Numbered from the stretch's first letter, positions 7,991-15,833 are shown. The stretch is 64,000 nucleotides of DNA from Flavobacterium flabelliforme (GCF_017948675.1 NZ_JAGFBU010000002.1:434001-498000); one strand, 5' to 3'. Made by a program: numbers and translations. Notes: a model not told the origin generated them from the letters alone.

Positions 7991-9331
7991 TTATAATCTT
8001 TTAGATCTATTCACTTTAGTGTTTGCAAATTCACTAATTGCAATTTTTACAAATTCGTCTGAAGGATAGGTTGAGTAATCGTTTTCTATAAATCCTCCTA
8101 ATAAATACAAGTTGTCCTCTGCATAATATAAAGTAGACCCTTTTAGTGGTAAGTTAATTAAAAATTCTTTTAATACCTTAGTTTTTATATCGTAAGTACT
8201 TATTTTACCATTTTCGTAGATAAAAATTGTGTCCTCATAAAAAGTAAGTGCTGGATTCTGAATTCCATAAAATAAATCGCCTTCTTTTTGCCATTTTCCG
8301 GTAACCAAATCATAGGTTTCAATTTCTGTTAGCGGTTTGTTTTTATAACCTCCTACTAAATATATTTTGTCTCCTATCAGTACTCCACTTGTTTCTTTTG
8401 CTGTTGGCATAGTGCCAATCTCATACCAATATCCTGTTTTTAAGTCGTAAGAATGTATTTTGTTGGAATATACTTTCTGTTTATCATCATTTGATTTTGT
8501 AGAACCTCCCATCACAATAATATTATTGGTATAGGTAAAGGAAACAAAATTAACGGCTTGGTGCGGATTGGCTTTGTCGAGAGTAATTGTATTATTGCTG
8601 GTGTCAAAAACTTCAATGGTGTTTTCTAAATATTCAAATTTACCGTTGGTAGAGACTCTTTTTCCTCCCAAAACATAAATTTTATTGTCATAATAATTTA
8701 AATTATGATACGCTCTTTTGTGAAATTTTAGATCAGGGATTTCCCAATTGTCTCTTTTAATATCATAAATGAGTAAATTATCTTTGTATATATTATTAGA
8801 GAATTGATACTTTAGCTCATTCAAATAATCATCTATTGTAAAATCTGGTTTTTCAGATTTTACTTTTTTCCAGGCATCTGTTTGAAAGGAGCCGTCACCA
8901 CCAATTATATAAATTTTATCATTTAATAATAAAGAACCAAACGAACTAATTTTATTCTTAAGTGGTTTTAATTTTGTGAAATGAATTTGTGGATGTAAAA
9001 CCTTGTGGCTATAAACGATCAGTTCATTCATTTTTTCCACATCCGTAGCTAGAAAAAGAGTAAAATTGTTTTCTTTTAATTTATTGAATACGATTGCTTG
9101 GGTTTTGTATCCAATATGAGAAAAGTAAACGGTGTCTTTTTTGTGATTACCAGAAGGAGTTATTAAATTATAATTTCCATTTTTATCACTAATTTCTAGA
9201 GGAGAGGATTTACTAAAGTAAACACTAACCCCTTCTACAGGTAAATTATTTTCTTGATCTAGTATGATTCCTTTGTGTTGTGCGAATAAAGAAAAAGTTG
9301 AAAATATAAATAATAAAAGTAATTTTTTCAA
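7991..9331 (-). CDS. kelch-repeat protein with N-terminal CarboxypepD_reg-like domain
   Basis: The 446-residue protein has a signal peptide (LLLLFIFSTFSLFAQ). It is followed by a CarboxypepD_reg-like beta-sandwich (KGIILDQENNLPVEGVSVYF, then a DKNGNYNL strand). The rest is a kelch beta-propeller: repeats contain KIYIIGGDGSF, KIYVLGGKR, NIIVMGGSTK, KIYLVGGYKN and NLYLLGGFIE with paired Gly residues. It is predicted to be exported and to bind something through the propeller; the ligand is not visible. The C-terminus has basic residues and no obvious type IX sorting domain. Alone on the minus strand, convergent with the phosphodiesterase gene. Confidence 0.8.
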   Translation of the reverse strand: MKKLLLLFIFSTFSLFAQHKGIILDQENNLPVEGVSVYFSKSSPLEISDKNGNYNLITPSGNHKKDTVYFSHIGYKTQAIVFNKLKENNFTLFLATDVEKMNELIVYSHKVLHPQIHFTKLKPLKNKISSFGSLLLNDKIYIIGGDGSFQTDAWKKVKSEKPDFTIDDYLNELKYQFSNNIYKDNLLIYDIKRDNWEIPDLKFHKRAYHNLNYYDNKIYVLGGKRVSTNGKFEYLENTIEVFDTSNNTITLDKANPHQAVNFVSFTYTNNIIVMGGSTKSNDDKQKVYSNKIHSYDLKTGYWYEIGTMPTAKETSGVLIGDKIYLVGGYKNKPLTEIETYDLVTGKWQKEGDLFYGIQNPALTFYEDTIFIYENGKISTYDIKTKVLKEFLINLPLKGSTLYYAEDNLYLLGGFIENDYSTYPSDEFVKIAISEFANTKVNRSKRL

Positions 9332-9462
9332 TGGTTAAGCTTTAAGTTTTGCATTTGAGAAAAGTTCTATTTCTTTGACAAATGTAATTTTAATTTTGGG
9401 ATCTCTACGGGTTTTCGTTATGATCGCTAAATATTCCATAATAATGTGTTTTTTAAAACAAG

Positions 9463-9512
9463 AAATGCTCTTAAAATAATTCAAGTAAACTTGATTTTTT
9501 TAAGAGCATTTT
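9463..9512 (-). terminator. terminator of the tRNA operon
   Basis: An inverted repeat (AAATGCTCTTAAAA at 9463-9476 with TAAGAGCATTT from 9501) contains a second nested repeat TCAAGTAAACTTGA. It lies just past the 3' end of tRNA-Leu and ends in T residues on the minus strand. Confidence 0.7.
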
Positions 9513-9522
9513 AAATTATTCG

Positions 9523-9605
9523 TGACCACGGTGGGATTTGAACCCACACGCCCTTGCGAGCACCAGCCCCTCAAGCTGGCAAGTCTACCGTTTCTCCACG
9601 TGGCC
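9523..9605 (-). tRNA. tRNA-Leu (GAG)
   Basis: The gene is 83 nt. The acceptor arms GGCCACG and CGTGGTC pair over 7 bp, with discriminator A. The anticodon arm CCAGC-TTGAGGG-GCTGG gives anticodon GAG, the T arm contains GGTTCAAATCC, and the long variable arm is that of a class II Leu tRNA. CCA is not encoded. It is the last gene of the operon. Confidence 0.95.
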
Positions 9606-9612
9606 GAAAAAT

Positions 9613-9645
9613 AAAAAAGGTCATTCGCATAGCGAACAACCTTTT
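9613..9645 (-). terminator. hairpin between tRNA-Lys and tRNA-Leu
   Basis: On the minus strand an imperfect hairpin (AAAAGGT, TTCGC-tat-GCGAA, ACCTTTT) is followed by TTTTTTAT. It has the form of an intrinsic terminator inside the tRNA operon, so tRNA-Leu may be expressed by partial read-through or the hairpin may be a processing signal. Confidence 0.6.
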
Positions 9646-9646
9646 G

Positions 9647-9719
9647 TGACCCGACTGGGGCTCGAACCCAGGACCCCATCATTAAAAGTGATGTGCTCTA
9701 CCAACTGAGCTATCGAGTC
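9647..9719 (-). tRNA. tRNA-Lys (TTT), copy 2
   Basis: The gene is 73 nt, with acceptor GACTCGA pairing TCGGGTC, and anticodon loop CTTTTAA giving UUU. The T arm contains GGTTCGAGCC. It is identical to the copy at 9757-9829. CCA is not encoded. Confidence 0.96.
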
Positions 9720-9756
9720 AATGCATTCAAGAAAATATGTGTTGATCACTTAATTG

Positions 9757-9829
9757 TGACCCGACTGGGGCTCGAACCCAGGACCCCATCATTAAAAGTG
9801 ATGTGCTCTACCAACTGAGCTATCGAGTC
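9757..9829 (-). tRNA. tRNA-Lys (TTT), copy 1
   Basis: First gene of the tRNA operon, 73 nt and identical to the next copy, which begins 37 nt downstream. It has the anticodon UUU, acceptor stem GACTCGA/TCGGGTC and no encoded CCA. Its 5' end is about 20 nt from the predicted transcription start. Confidence 0.96.
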
Positions 9830-9855
9830 ATATAATCTTTGCTTGAATGCGGGTG

Positions 9856-9887
9856 CAAATATAAGGACTTTATTTGAAGTTTTCCAA
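9856..9887 (-). promoter_or_regulatory. promoter of the tRNA-Lys/Leu operon
   Basis: On the minus strand TTG (complement of 9885-9887) is followed by 21 nt and TATATTTG (complement of 9856-9863). The spacing and boxes match the Bacteroidota consensus. It overlaps the divergent aroK promoter. Confidence 0.7.
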
Positions 9888-9907
9888 GGATTTTTATCAT
9901 AAATTTG
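9873..9907 (+). promoter_or_regulatory. promoter of aroK
   Basis: TTTG at 9873-9876, 23 nt spacer, TAAATTTG at 9900-9907. A start near 9914 would give a leader of about 44 nt before the aroK ATG. Its -33 box lies inside the tRNA promoter. Confidence 0.55.
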
Positions 9908-9957
9908 ACTTTTTTTTACATTAATTTTTAACGTCTTAGTTTTTAGGGTTTTATTGC

Positions 9958-10476
9958 ATGAGAAAAATTATATTATTAGGGTATATGGGTTGCGGAAAGT
10001 CGACTATTGCCAAGAAATTGTCTAAAGATAGCGGAATCGCATTTATTGATTTAGATGAATATATTGAGAAAAAAGCAAATCTTTCTATAAATACAATCTT
10101 TGAGAAGCACGGAGAAATTTATTTTAGAAAATTAGAACATCAATTATTTGTGGAGTTATTGCATTCGCCCGAAGAAATTATAATAGGTCTGGGTGGAGGA
10201 ACACCGTGTTATGCAAATAATCATACACTATTAATAGGAGAGGGTGTGGTTTCTATTTATTTGAAGGCTTCAATCGATACATTATATGATAGACTTTCTT
10301 CTAATAAAAGCAAAAGACCCCTTATCGCCAACAAAAGTGATGTGGAAATGAAGGAGTTTATTGCAATGCATCTCTTTGAAAGAAGTTTTTACTACAATCA
10401 AGCAAATTATAAGGTCGTTGTAGATAATAAAACCATTGATCAGGTTGTGCTTGATGTAATGTGTGTGTTAGCTTAA
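9958..10476 (+). CDS. aroK: shikimate kinase
   Basis: The enzyme phosphorylates shikimate with ATP in the chorismate pathway, in the cytoplasm. The 172-residue length is typical. Visible motifs are the P-loop GYMGCGKST at residues 8-16, the DLDEYIE motif near residue 33, FRKLE near 58, the GLGGGTPC motif near 80 for shikimate binding, and the lid region KSKRPL near 120. It overlaps the convergent phosphoribosyltransferase gene by 9 nt at the 3' end. No other aromatic pathway gene is nearby. Confidence 0.95.
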   Translation: MRKIILLGYMGCGKSTIAKKLSKDSGIAFIDLDEYIEKKANLSINTIFEKHGEIYFRKLEHQLFVELLHSPEEIIIGLGGGTPCYANNHTLLIGEGVVSIYLKASIDTLYDRLSSNKSKRPLIANKSDVEMKEFIAMHLFERSFYYNQANYKVVVDNKTIDQVVLDVMCVLA

Positions 10477-10968
10477 GTAAGCGTGACTACTACCGTCTTC
10501 GTCAAATACTACTTGTACGTGTTCTAATAATGAAGTTGATAAAGATATTCCTTTAAAATCTGCCTTTACAGGATATTTTTTGTGATTTCTATCTACTAAA
10601 ACGGCAGTTTTAAATTTCTTTAAAGGAACGTCTATAAAGTGTCTTACTGCATATATTAAGGTGGTTCCTGAGTTGAGTACATCATCAACTAGTATTAGTC
10701 CTTTATTGGCATATTCTTGTTGTGTTAAGGAGGTTTCAATAGGCAATTGTGGGTTTTGCTTATTAATTTGTACTTTGCATATTGAAACTTTTATAGGAGA
10801 AATGGCTTCTAAAGCTGTGGCTATCTTTTTTGCAAATATATAACCGTTACTCGCAATTCCTGCAATAACAATTTCTTCTTCATCTACAAAGGTTTCGTAA
10901 ATTTGGTAGGCAATTCTTCTTATTTTATGTTCTATTTCCTGGTGTGTTAAAATAATATTTTTGCTCAT
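10468..10968 (-). CDS. PyrR-like phosphoribosyltransferase
   Basis: The 166-residue protein contains the PRPP-binding motif ILVDDVLNSGTTL. After it comes VLVDRNHKKYPVKADFKG, which closely follows the PyrR pattern (LVDRGHRELPI...). I therefore place it in the PyrR family rather than with xanthine or hypoxanthine phosphoribosyltransferases. PyrR proteins can act as uracil phosphoribosyltransferases and, in Firmicutes, as pyr attenuation regulators. No pyr gene is nearby, so the RNA-binding role is unproven here. It is followed downstream only by convergent aroK, and preceded by the S4-domain gene on the same strand. Confidence 0.75.
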   Translation of the reverse strand: MSKNIILTHQEIEHKIRRIAYQIYETFVDEEEIVIAGIASNGYIFAKKIATALEAISPIKVSICKVQINKQNPQLPIETSLTQQEYANKGLILVDDVLNSGTTLIYAVRHFIDVPLKKFKTAVLVDRNHKKYPVKADFKGISLSTSLLEHVQVVFDEDGSSHAYLS

Positions 10969-11012
10969 TATATTTTTTCTTTGATGTTTTTTTTTAAAAT
11001 TAGAACTTAGAC

Positions 11013-11399
11013 TTAATCTTCTTCCTCGGTAATAATTTCATTTCCAAATTCGTCTATATCTCTTCGGTCTTTTTTTGTTGGTCTACCAGTTCCATTTTTA
11101 CGATAATGTTCTTTCGATAATTTAAGAAGCTCTAAATGCTGATAAACTTCTGGAGGTGTATCATTTCTTCTATACATATCTACTAGTTTTGCTCCTAGAC
11201 GATTTTCAGGAATATCCAATACGGTGATAATTTGTGTGATCTGATCCTTTCTAAAAGTAATTTTGTCCGTAGGAAACACTTCTTTTGATGGTTTGGCGAC
11301 GAGTCCATTTACGGTTACATGATTCTTTTTGCAAGCTTCAGTTACCATGTTTCTGGTCTTGTAGTACCGAACACACCATAAATATTTATCTATTCTCAT
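11013..11399 (-). CDS. S4-domain RNA-binding protein, Hsp15-like
   Basis: With the ATG at 11399 the product is 128 residues and starts MRIDKYLWCVRYYKTRN, the usual beginning of the Hsp15/S4 group; the open frame extends 15 codons further but that part is not conserved in style. The S4 RNA-binding region covers about residues 1-60 (KTRNMVTEACKKNHVTVNG). A basic then acidic tail follows (KNGTGRPTKKDRRDIDEFGNEI). E. coli Hsp15 binds 50S subunits carrying stalled nascent chains; the same role is an inference here. The gene lies 44 nt upstream of the PyrR-like gene and may be co-transcribed with it. Confidence 0.85.
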   Translation of the reverse strand: MRIDKYLWCVRYYKTRNMVTEACKKNHVTVNGLVAKPSKEVFPTDKITFRKDQITQIITVLDIPENRLGAKLVDMYRRNDTPPEVYQHLELLKLSKEHYRKNGTGRPTKKDRRDIDEFGNEIITEEED

Positions 11400-11479
11400 A
11401 AATTTTCTAAAATCCGAGTTAAATAGTTTACAAAAATCAATCAATATTGTATCTTGCGCACTTAAAAAAATTAGCTATA

Positions 11480-12490
11480 ATGAACAAATTTAAGTATTAT
11501 TTTATTTTATTAATTACAACCGTGTCTTTATTTTCATGTTCTAAGGATAATAATAGTAATCCTGAAATAATACCTCCTCGAGATTATGCAAAGCAGTATG
11601 CGACTGAACTAAATGATATTGAGAAATATTTAAAAGAGAATTATATAGAGGTTACAGTAGATCAAGACGTAACAATAAAAAAGATCCCAGCAGGAGGTGC
11701 ACAACCTTCTATATGGTCGTATAAAGATAATGCCTCTTTTCCTAAATTACTTAATCGCGAAGTGAAATTGCATAATATCGTGTATAAGCTGTATTACTTA
11801 GTTTTAAGAGAGGGTGTTGGCGAATCTCCAACAAATGTGGATGAGGTATTTACCACTTATAGAGGAGAATATTTAGGGAATGATGTCGTAAATGGTGTTA
11901 CAAATCAAACGTCAACTAAATTTGAAGAATTTATATACGAACCGCAACGAGCTAATTTATTTGGTTACATTAGAGGTTGGAAAGAAGTTTTTCCACAATT
12001 TAAAACAGGTAATAGTGCCCTTAAAGATGATGGTACTGTCACATATTCTGATTTTGGTGCAGGAGTAATGTTTATACCTTCTGGTTTGGCTTATTATAAT
12101 TCAGCAAATGCTAGTATTCCAGCTTATTCTCCGTTAGTATTTAGTTTTAAACTTTTAGGAATGCAGCGTTTGGATCATGAATTTCAAAATATTGGTCAAG
12201 TTGCTGTTCCTATACCTGACGGAATTATGTCTTTTCAGGAAGACTTAGATGGGGATGGTTATATGTGGACTAAAGCAGAATTACCTGATGGCGCTATAAA
12301 TCCTGATGATACTGATAAAGATGGAATACCTGACTTTTTAGATACCGATGATGATGGCGACGGAATTAGTACTCGCAAAGAGATAACAGACCCTTCTGGT
12401 AAATTATATCCTTTTAATTTAATTCCTGGTTGTGATGGAAAGGCAACTGATCCAGCAAGAATAAAAAGACATTTGATAAAATGTAATTAA
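11480..12490 (+). CDS. FKBP-type peptidyl-prolyl isomerase lipoprotein with Asp-rich tail
   Basis: The ATG at 11480 gives a lipoprotein signal with Cys20 (SLFS-C); the open frame extends upstream but without sense. The middle carries an FKBP domain: EVFTTYRGEYLGNDVV, GYIRGWKEVFPQFKTG, FIPSGLAYYNS, and IPAYSPLVFSFKLLGM correspond to the standard FKBP strands. The C-terminal 80 residues hold Asp-rich calcium-binding repeats of the thrombospondin type 3 kind (DLDGDGYMWTKAEL, DTDKDGIPDFLDTDDDGDG), which is unusual for an FKBP. It likely folds or holds proteins at the outer membrane or outside. Product 336 residues. Confidence 0.85.
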   Translation: MNKFKYYFILLITTVSLFSCSKDNNSNPEIIPPRDYAKQYATELNDIEKYLKENYIEVTVDQDVTIKKIPAGGAQPSIWSYKDNASFPKLLNREVKLHNIVYKLYYLVLREGVGESPTNVDEVFTTYRGEYLGNDVVNGVTNQTSTKFEEFIYEPQRANLFGYIRGWKEVFPQFKTGNSALKDDGTVTYSDFGAGVMFIPSGLAYYNSANASIPAYSPLVFSFKLLGMQRLDHEFQNIGQVAVPIPDGIMSFQEDLDGDGYMWTKAELPDGAINPDDTDKDGIPDFLDTDDDGDGISTRKEITDPSGKLYPFNLIPGCDGKATDPARIKRHLIKCN

Positions 12491-12510
12491 TTAATAAGGT
12501 AATAGTAAAC

Positions 12511-12545
12511 AAAAAATCCAGTTCGCAAGAACTGGATTTTTTTTG
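12511..12545. terminator. bidirectional terminator
   Basis: AAAAAATCCAGTTC (12511-12524), loop GCAA, GAACTGGATTTTTT (12529-12542). It separates the FKBP gene from the convergent transketolase operon. Confidence 0.9.
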
Positions 12546-12561
12546 TTTTAAGATGAAAAAA

Positions 12562-13515
12562 TTATTTTCTTTTCATTACTTTTTCTACAGCTTCAACAAT
12601 TGCTTGATTGTTCAATTTGTATTTTTCCATTAATTGTTCTGGTGTTCCAGATTCTCCAAAACTATCATTTACAGCAACAAACTCTTGTGGAGCTGGGTCG
12701 TTTAATGCTAATACTCTAGAGATGCTTTCGCCAAGACCACCAAGAATGTTGTGCTCTTCAGCAGTAACAATACATTTTGTTTTAGCTAATGATTTTAGAA
12801 TTGCTTCTTCATCTAATGGTTTAATGGTGTGAATATTAATTACTTCAGCAGAAATTCCTTGTACTTCTAATGCTTCAGCTGCAATTAATGCTTCCCAAAC
12901 TAAATGACCTGTTGCAACAATAGTTACATCTGTTCCTTCTGTTAAAACAATTGCTTTTCCAATTACAAAAGGTTCGTCTGATGGCATGAAATTAGGTACT
13001 ACAGGACGTCCAAAACGCAAATAGGCTGGACCATGATGATCTGCAAGTGCAAGCGTTGCTGCTTTGGTTTGATTGTAATCGCAAGTATTGATTACAGTCA
13101 TTCCTGGTAACATTTTCATTAATCCGATATCTTCAAGAATTTGATGAGTTGCACCATCTTCTCCTAATGTTAATCCTGCGTGTGAAGCACAAATTTTCAC
13201 ATTTTTTTCTGAATAAGCTATTGATTGACGAATCTGGTCATACACTCTTCCTGTAGAAAAGTTAGCGAAAGTTCCAGTAAATGGAATTTTACCACCAATG
13301 GTTAATCCTGCTGCGATTCCAATCATATTTGCTTCTGCAATTCCAATTTGGAAAAAACGCTCTGGATGATTTTTCTTGAAATCATCAAATTTTAATGATC
13401 CAATTAAATCGGCACAAAGTGCTACCACATTTTCGTTTTTCTGACCTAATTCTGTCATTCCCGCGCCAAAACCTGAACGCGTATCTTTACTTCCTGTATT
13501 TGTATATTTTTTCAT
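12562..13515 (-). CDS. transketolase, C-terminal subunit (split enzyme)
   Basis: The 317-residue protein covers the pyrimidine-binding and C-terminal domains of transketolase. Visible are GFGAGMTELG at the start, FFQIGIAEANMIGIAAGL (the Glu that activates thiamine diphosphate), ASHAGLTLGEDGATHQ, and TAEEHNILGGLG near the end. The partner N-terminal subunit is encoded just upstream on the same strand. Together they carry out two-carbon transfer in the non-oxidative pentose phosphate pathway. The split form is common in Bacteroidota and other groups and is not a frameshift, because the two halves have separate starts 118 nt apart. Confidence 0.92.
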   Translation of the reverse strand: MKKYTNTGSKDTRSGFGAGMTELGQKNENVVALCADLIGSLKFDDFKKNHPERFFQIGIAEANMIGIAAGLTIGGKIPFTGTFANFSTGRVYDQIRQSIAYSEKNVKICASHAGLTLGEDGATHQILEDIGLMKMLPGMTVINTCDYNQTKAATLALADHHGPAYLRFGRPVVPNFMPSDEPFVIGKAIVLTEGTDVTIVATGHLVWEALIAAEALEVQGISAEVINIHTIKPLDEEAILKSLAKTKCIVTAEEHNILGGLGESISRVLALNDPAPQEFVAVNDSFGESGTPEQLMEKYKLNNQAIVEAVEKVMKRK

Positions 13516-13633
13516 TTTTCCTCCCTTAAACCCCGCCGTGGCAGGGGATTCCTATTTAGGGTAAATAGGGTTTTATATTTTTAAGTAATTTTTTTTTATT
13601 CCTCTCGCCGTAGCGGAAGGCTAAAAGGGGATT
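13516..13633. repeat. intergenic palindromic stretch between transketolase halves
   Basis: The 118-nt spacer holds short GC-richer inverted repeats (CCCCGCCGTGGCAGGGG near 13532; CCTCTCGCCGTAGCGGAAGG near 13602) in otherwise AT-rich DNA. Two genes of one enzyme would normally be closer, so these look like inserted short repeats. I cannot tell whether they affect the mRNA. Confidence 0.5.
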
Positions 13634-14488
13634 CTAATAATCTGAATTGCCTCCAACATTATAGTTTTGAGCTAAAGCAATTTCTAGTTGTGTGTCATTG
13701 GGTGCTTTACCATGCCAAGCATGTGTATTCATCATAAAATCTACTCCATTACCCATTTCAGTATGCAATAAAATACAAACTGGTTTTCCTTTTCCAGTTC
13801 TTGATTTTGCATCGTTTAAACCAGCAATAATAGCCTCTATATCGTTTCCTTTTTTAATTTCTAAAACATCCCAGTCAAAAGCTTCAAATTTAGCTCTGAT
13901 ACTTCCCATGGCTAAAACTTCGTCAGTAGGACCGTCAATTTGTTTTCCGTTTAAATCAATTGTAGCGATTAGATTGTCTACTTTTTTTGCAGAAGCATAC
14001 ATAATTGCTTCCCAGTTTTGACCTTCTTGTAATTCACCATCACCAAGTAGCGTGTAAATGATATGGTTGTCACCATTTAGTTTTTTAGCTTGTGCAGCTC
14101 CAATAGAAACTGACAATCCTTGTCCAAGAGAACCAGAAGCCATTCTTATTCCTGGTAAACCGTCATGAGTAGTTGGGTGACCTTGTAATCTAGAATTGAT
14201 CAAACGAAAAGTGGCTAATTCAGAAACTGGAAAATATCCGCTTCTTGCTAAAACACTGTAAAATACAGGAGATATGTGCCCGTTTGAAAGAAAGAAAAGA
14301 TCTTCTCCAATACCATCCATTTCAAAACCTTCCTTGCGCTCCATTATATTTTGATATAAGGTTACAAGAAATTCAGTACAGCCTAGTGAACCACCTGGGT
14401 GACCTGAGTTGACTGCGTGTACCATTCGAAGAATATCTCTTCGTACTTGGATAGTTAAATCGTTTAATTGTTGTGTGTTCGGTTTCAT
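13634..14488 (-). CDS. transketolase, N-terminal subunit (split enzyme)
   Basis: This is the thiamine-diphosphate pyrophosphate-binding half, 284 residues from the ATG at 14488 (MKPNTQQ); the open frame extends 9 codons upstream with no family support. Motifs are HAVNSGHPGGSLGCTEF, the FFLSNGHISP region, LGQGLSVSIGAAQAKK and the diphosphate/Mg motif GDGELQEGQNWEA. It lies first in a two-gene operon with the C-terminal half. Confidence 0.92.
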   Translation of the reverse strand: MKPNTQQLNDLTIQVRRDILRMVHAVNSGHPGGSLGCTEFLVTLYQNIMERKEGFEMDGIGEDLFFLSNGHISPVFYSVLARSGYFPVSELATFRLINSRLQGHPTTHDGLPGIRMASGSLGQGLSVSIGAAQAKKLNGDNHIIYTLLGDGELQEGQNWEAIMYASAKKVDNLIATIDLNGKQIDGPTDEVLAMGSIRAKFEAFDWDVLEIKKGNDIEAIIAGLNDAKSRTGKGKPVCILLHTEMGNGVDFMMNTHAWHGKAPNDTQLEIALAQNYNVGGNSDY

Positions 14489-14639
14489 TTGTGTGTTAAA
14501 AATTAGACTTGACAAAGATAATCAGATATTTTGATTTATGGATATTTCCATTTTTAGATTTATGAATAGTTATTAAAGGTTTTGCTTTTTTGATAGTACT
14601 ATTTTGAGAACGCTCTAGAGTATTTAGTACCTTGCCACT

Positions 14640-15221
14640 ATGTTTGAGCAATTATTCAAAAGTATTCAGGAAAAAGTTACCTTAACGCAGGAAGAAATGG
14701 AGGTTTGTAAAACTTTTTTCATCCCTAAGAAGTTGCGTAAAAAACAAACTTTATTGCAAGAAGGTGATATTTGTATTTACAATGCCTTTGTAGAAAAAGG
14801 TATTATGCGCTCCTTTTTTATAGATCAAAAAGGAAACGAACATATTGTTCAGTTTGCTATTGAAGGTTGGTGGATTACAGATTTATCTAGTTTTTTGACC
14901 AATACGAATTCTATTTATACTATCGAAGCGCTTGAGGATTGTGAGTTACTTTTATTTACTACCCAAGCAAGAGAAGCCTTGATGGAGAAAATACCAAGGT
15001 TTGAAAGATACCAACGCTTGTTGTTGCAAAATGCCTATATTGCTAATCAAGCAAGAATAAACTCGGCATTAACTGAAACCGCCGAAGAAAAATACATCAA
15101 ATTAGGAATCGCTTATCCTGGAATAATAAAAAGAGTTCCGCAACACATGATTGCTTCTTATCTCGGGTTAAAACCAGAAACATTGAGTCGGGTAAGAAAA
15201 CAAATTAGCAATCGAATGTAA
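14640..15221 (+). CDS. Crp/Fnr family transcriptional regulator
   Basis: The 193-residue protein has an N-terminal cyclic-nucleotide-binding-like beta-barrel (QTLLQEGDICIYNAFVEKGIMR, then FAIEGWWITDLSSFL) and a C-terminal winged helix with VPQHMIASYLGLKPETLSRVRK as the HTH. The N-terminal Cys cluster of oxygen-sensing FNR is absent. The effector is unknown. Two FNR-like palindromes lie directly 3' of this gene, in front of the next operon at 15313, so that operon is a likely target. Related small Crp/Fnr proteins are numerous in flavobacteria. Confidence 0.9.
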   Translation: MFEQLFKSIQEKVTLTQEEMEVCKTFFIPKKLRKKQTLLQEGDICIYNAFVEKGIMRSFFIDQKGNEHIVQFAIEGWWITDLSSFLTNTNSIYTIEALEDCELLLFTTQAREALMEKIPRFERYQRLLLQNAYIANQARINSALTETAEEKYIKLGIAYPGIIKRVPQHMIASYLGLKPETLSRVRKQISNRM

Positions 15222-15226
15222 TTTTC

Positions 15227-15294
15227 TTGACCTAAATCAATAAAATTTCTTGTGTTAGATCAACGAAAAGTATACTGCAACAATCCTAAATTTG
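15227..15294 (+). promoter_or_regulatory. two FNR-like palindromes and a -7 box before the OYE operon
   Basis: TTGAC-CTAA-ATCAA (15227-15240) and TTGTG-TTAG-ATCAA (15250-15263) both resemble the FNR/CRP-type site TTGAT-N4-ATCAA. A -7 element TAAATTTG sits at 15287-15294. No TTG -33 box is at the expected place. The second palindrome is centred about 43 nt upstream of the likely start near 15300, which is the usual position for a class II Crp/Fnr activator. Confidence 0.55.
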
Positions 15295-15312
15295 CATTGT
15301 AAATTGCAGTCG

Positions 15313-15792
15313 ATGCCACAAAGAAAAACAGTTGCAGTACTAGGACTTTCAAAAGCTACTATTGTTTTAGTAGCCACAAAAATTGCGCAGTATCACACCG
15401 TATTACTTTTTGATACTGATGCTGTTTTGCTAAATGAAGTCTATTTAAAAATACATTCAGAAAACCCTAACGGTACTATAGAAAGAGTACATTGTCCTAT
15501 CGATGCGAGTTGGGAAGCAGATGTTGTTTTATTTTCGGACTCTTTTTTTTATGAACAGGAATGGATCAAAAAAATAACCAAAGTGACAACTGGTAAAGTC
15601 ATATTCATTTTATGGTCTCAAAATATAGATTTAGCAGTCGATATGGGTCAAGCCAAGATAAGAAATTTGTTTCCTTTCTCTAAAGTTTTCTCAATTGCTT
15701 TAAAATCAGATAATTATAACGATTTCTTTCTAAAGGATAAGGATAATGAAAACATTCAGTCTGTTATGGCTTTTCTTAGCGCTAATTGCTAA
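15313..15792 (+). CDS. unknown protein with Rossmann-like N-terminus
   Basis: From the ATG at 15313 the product has 159 residues. It opens with a hydrophobic strand, a helix and a second strand ending in Asp (TVAVLGLSKATIVLVATKIA...VLLFDTDA), like the start of an NAD(P)-binding fold, though the usual GxGxxG is reduced to GLSKAT. The rest has alternating strands and helices (DVVLFSDSFFYEQEWIKKI, KVIFILWSQ). I do not recognise a family. It is probably co-transcribed with the Old Yellow Enzyme gene 41 nt downstream, and it lies behind two FNR-like sites. A role linked to redox metabolism is a guess from context. Confidence 0.7.
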   Translation: MPQRKTVAVLGLSKATIVLVATKIAQYHTVLLFDTDAVLLNEVYLKIHSENPNGTIERVHCPIDASWEADVVLFSDSFFYEQEWIKKITKVTTGKVIFILWSQNIDLAVDMGQAKIRNLFPFSKVFSIALKSDNYNDFFLKDKDNENIQSVMAFLSANC

Positions 15793-15833
15793 AAAAAAAA
15801 CATATAAATCATTAATTTTTAATTAAAAAAAAC

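Noticed and set aside
9500..9682. A 60-codon minus-strand open frame
   Set aside because: It runs through tRNA-Leu and into tRNA-Lys; it is a by-product of tRNA sequence.
13516..13633. The split transketolase as a frameshifted single gene
   Set aside because: Each half has its own normal start and end at domain limits; split transketolases are common in Bacteroidota.
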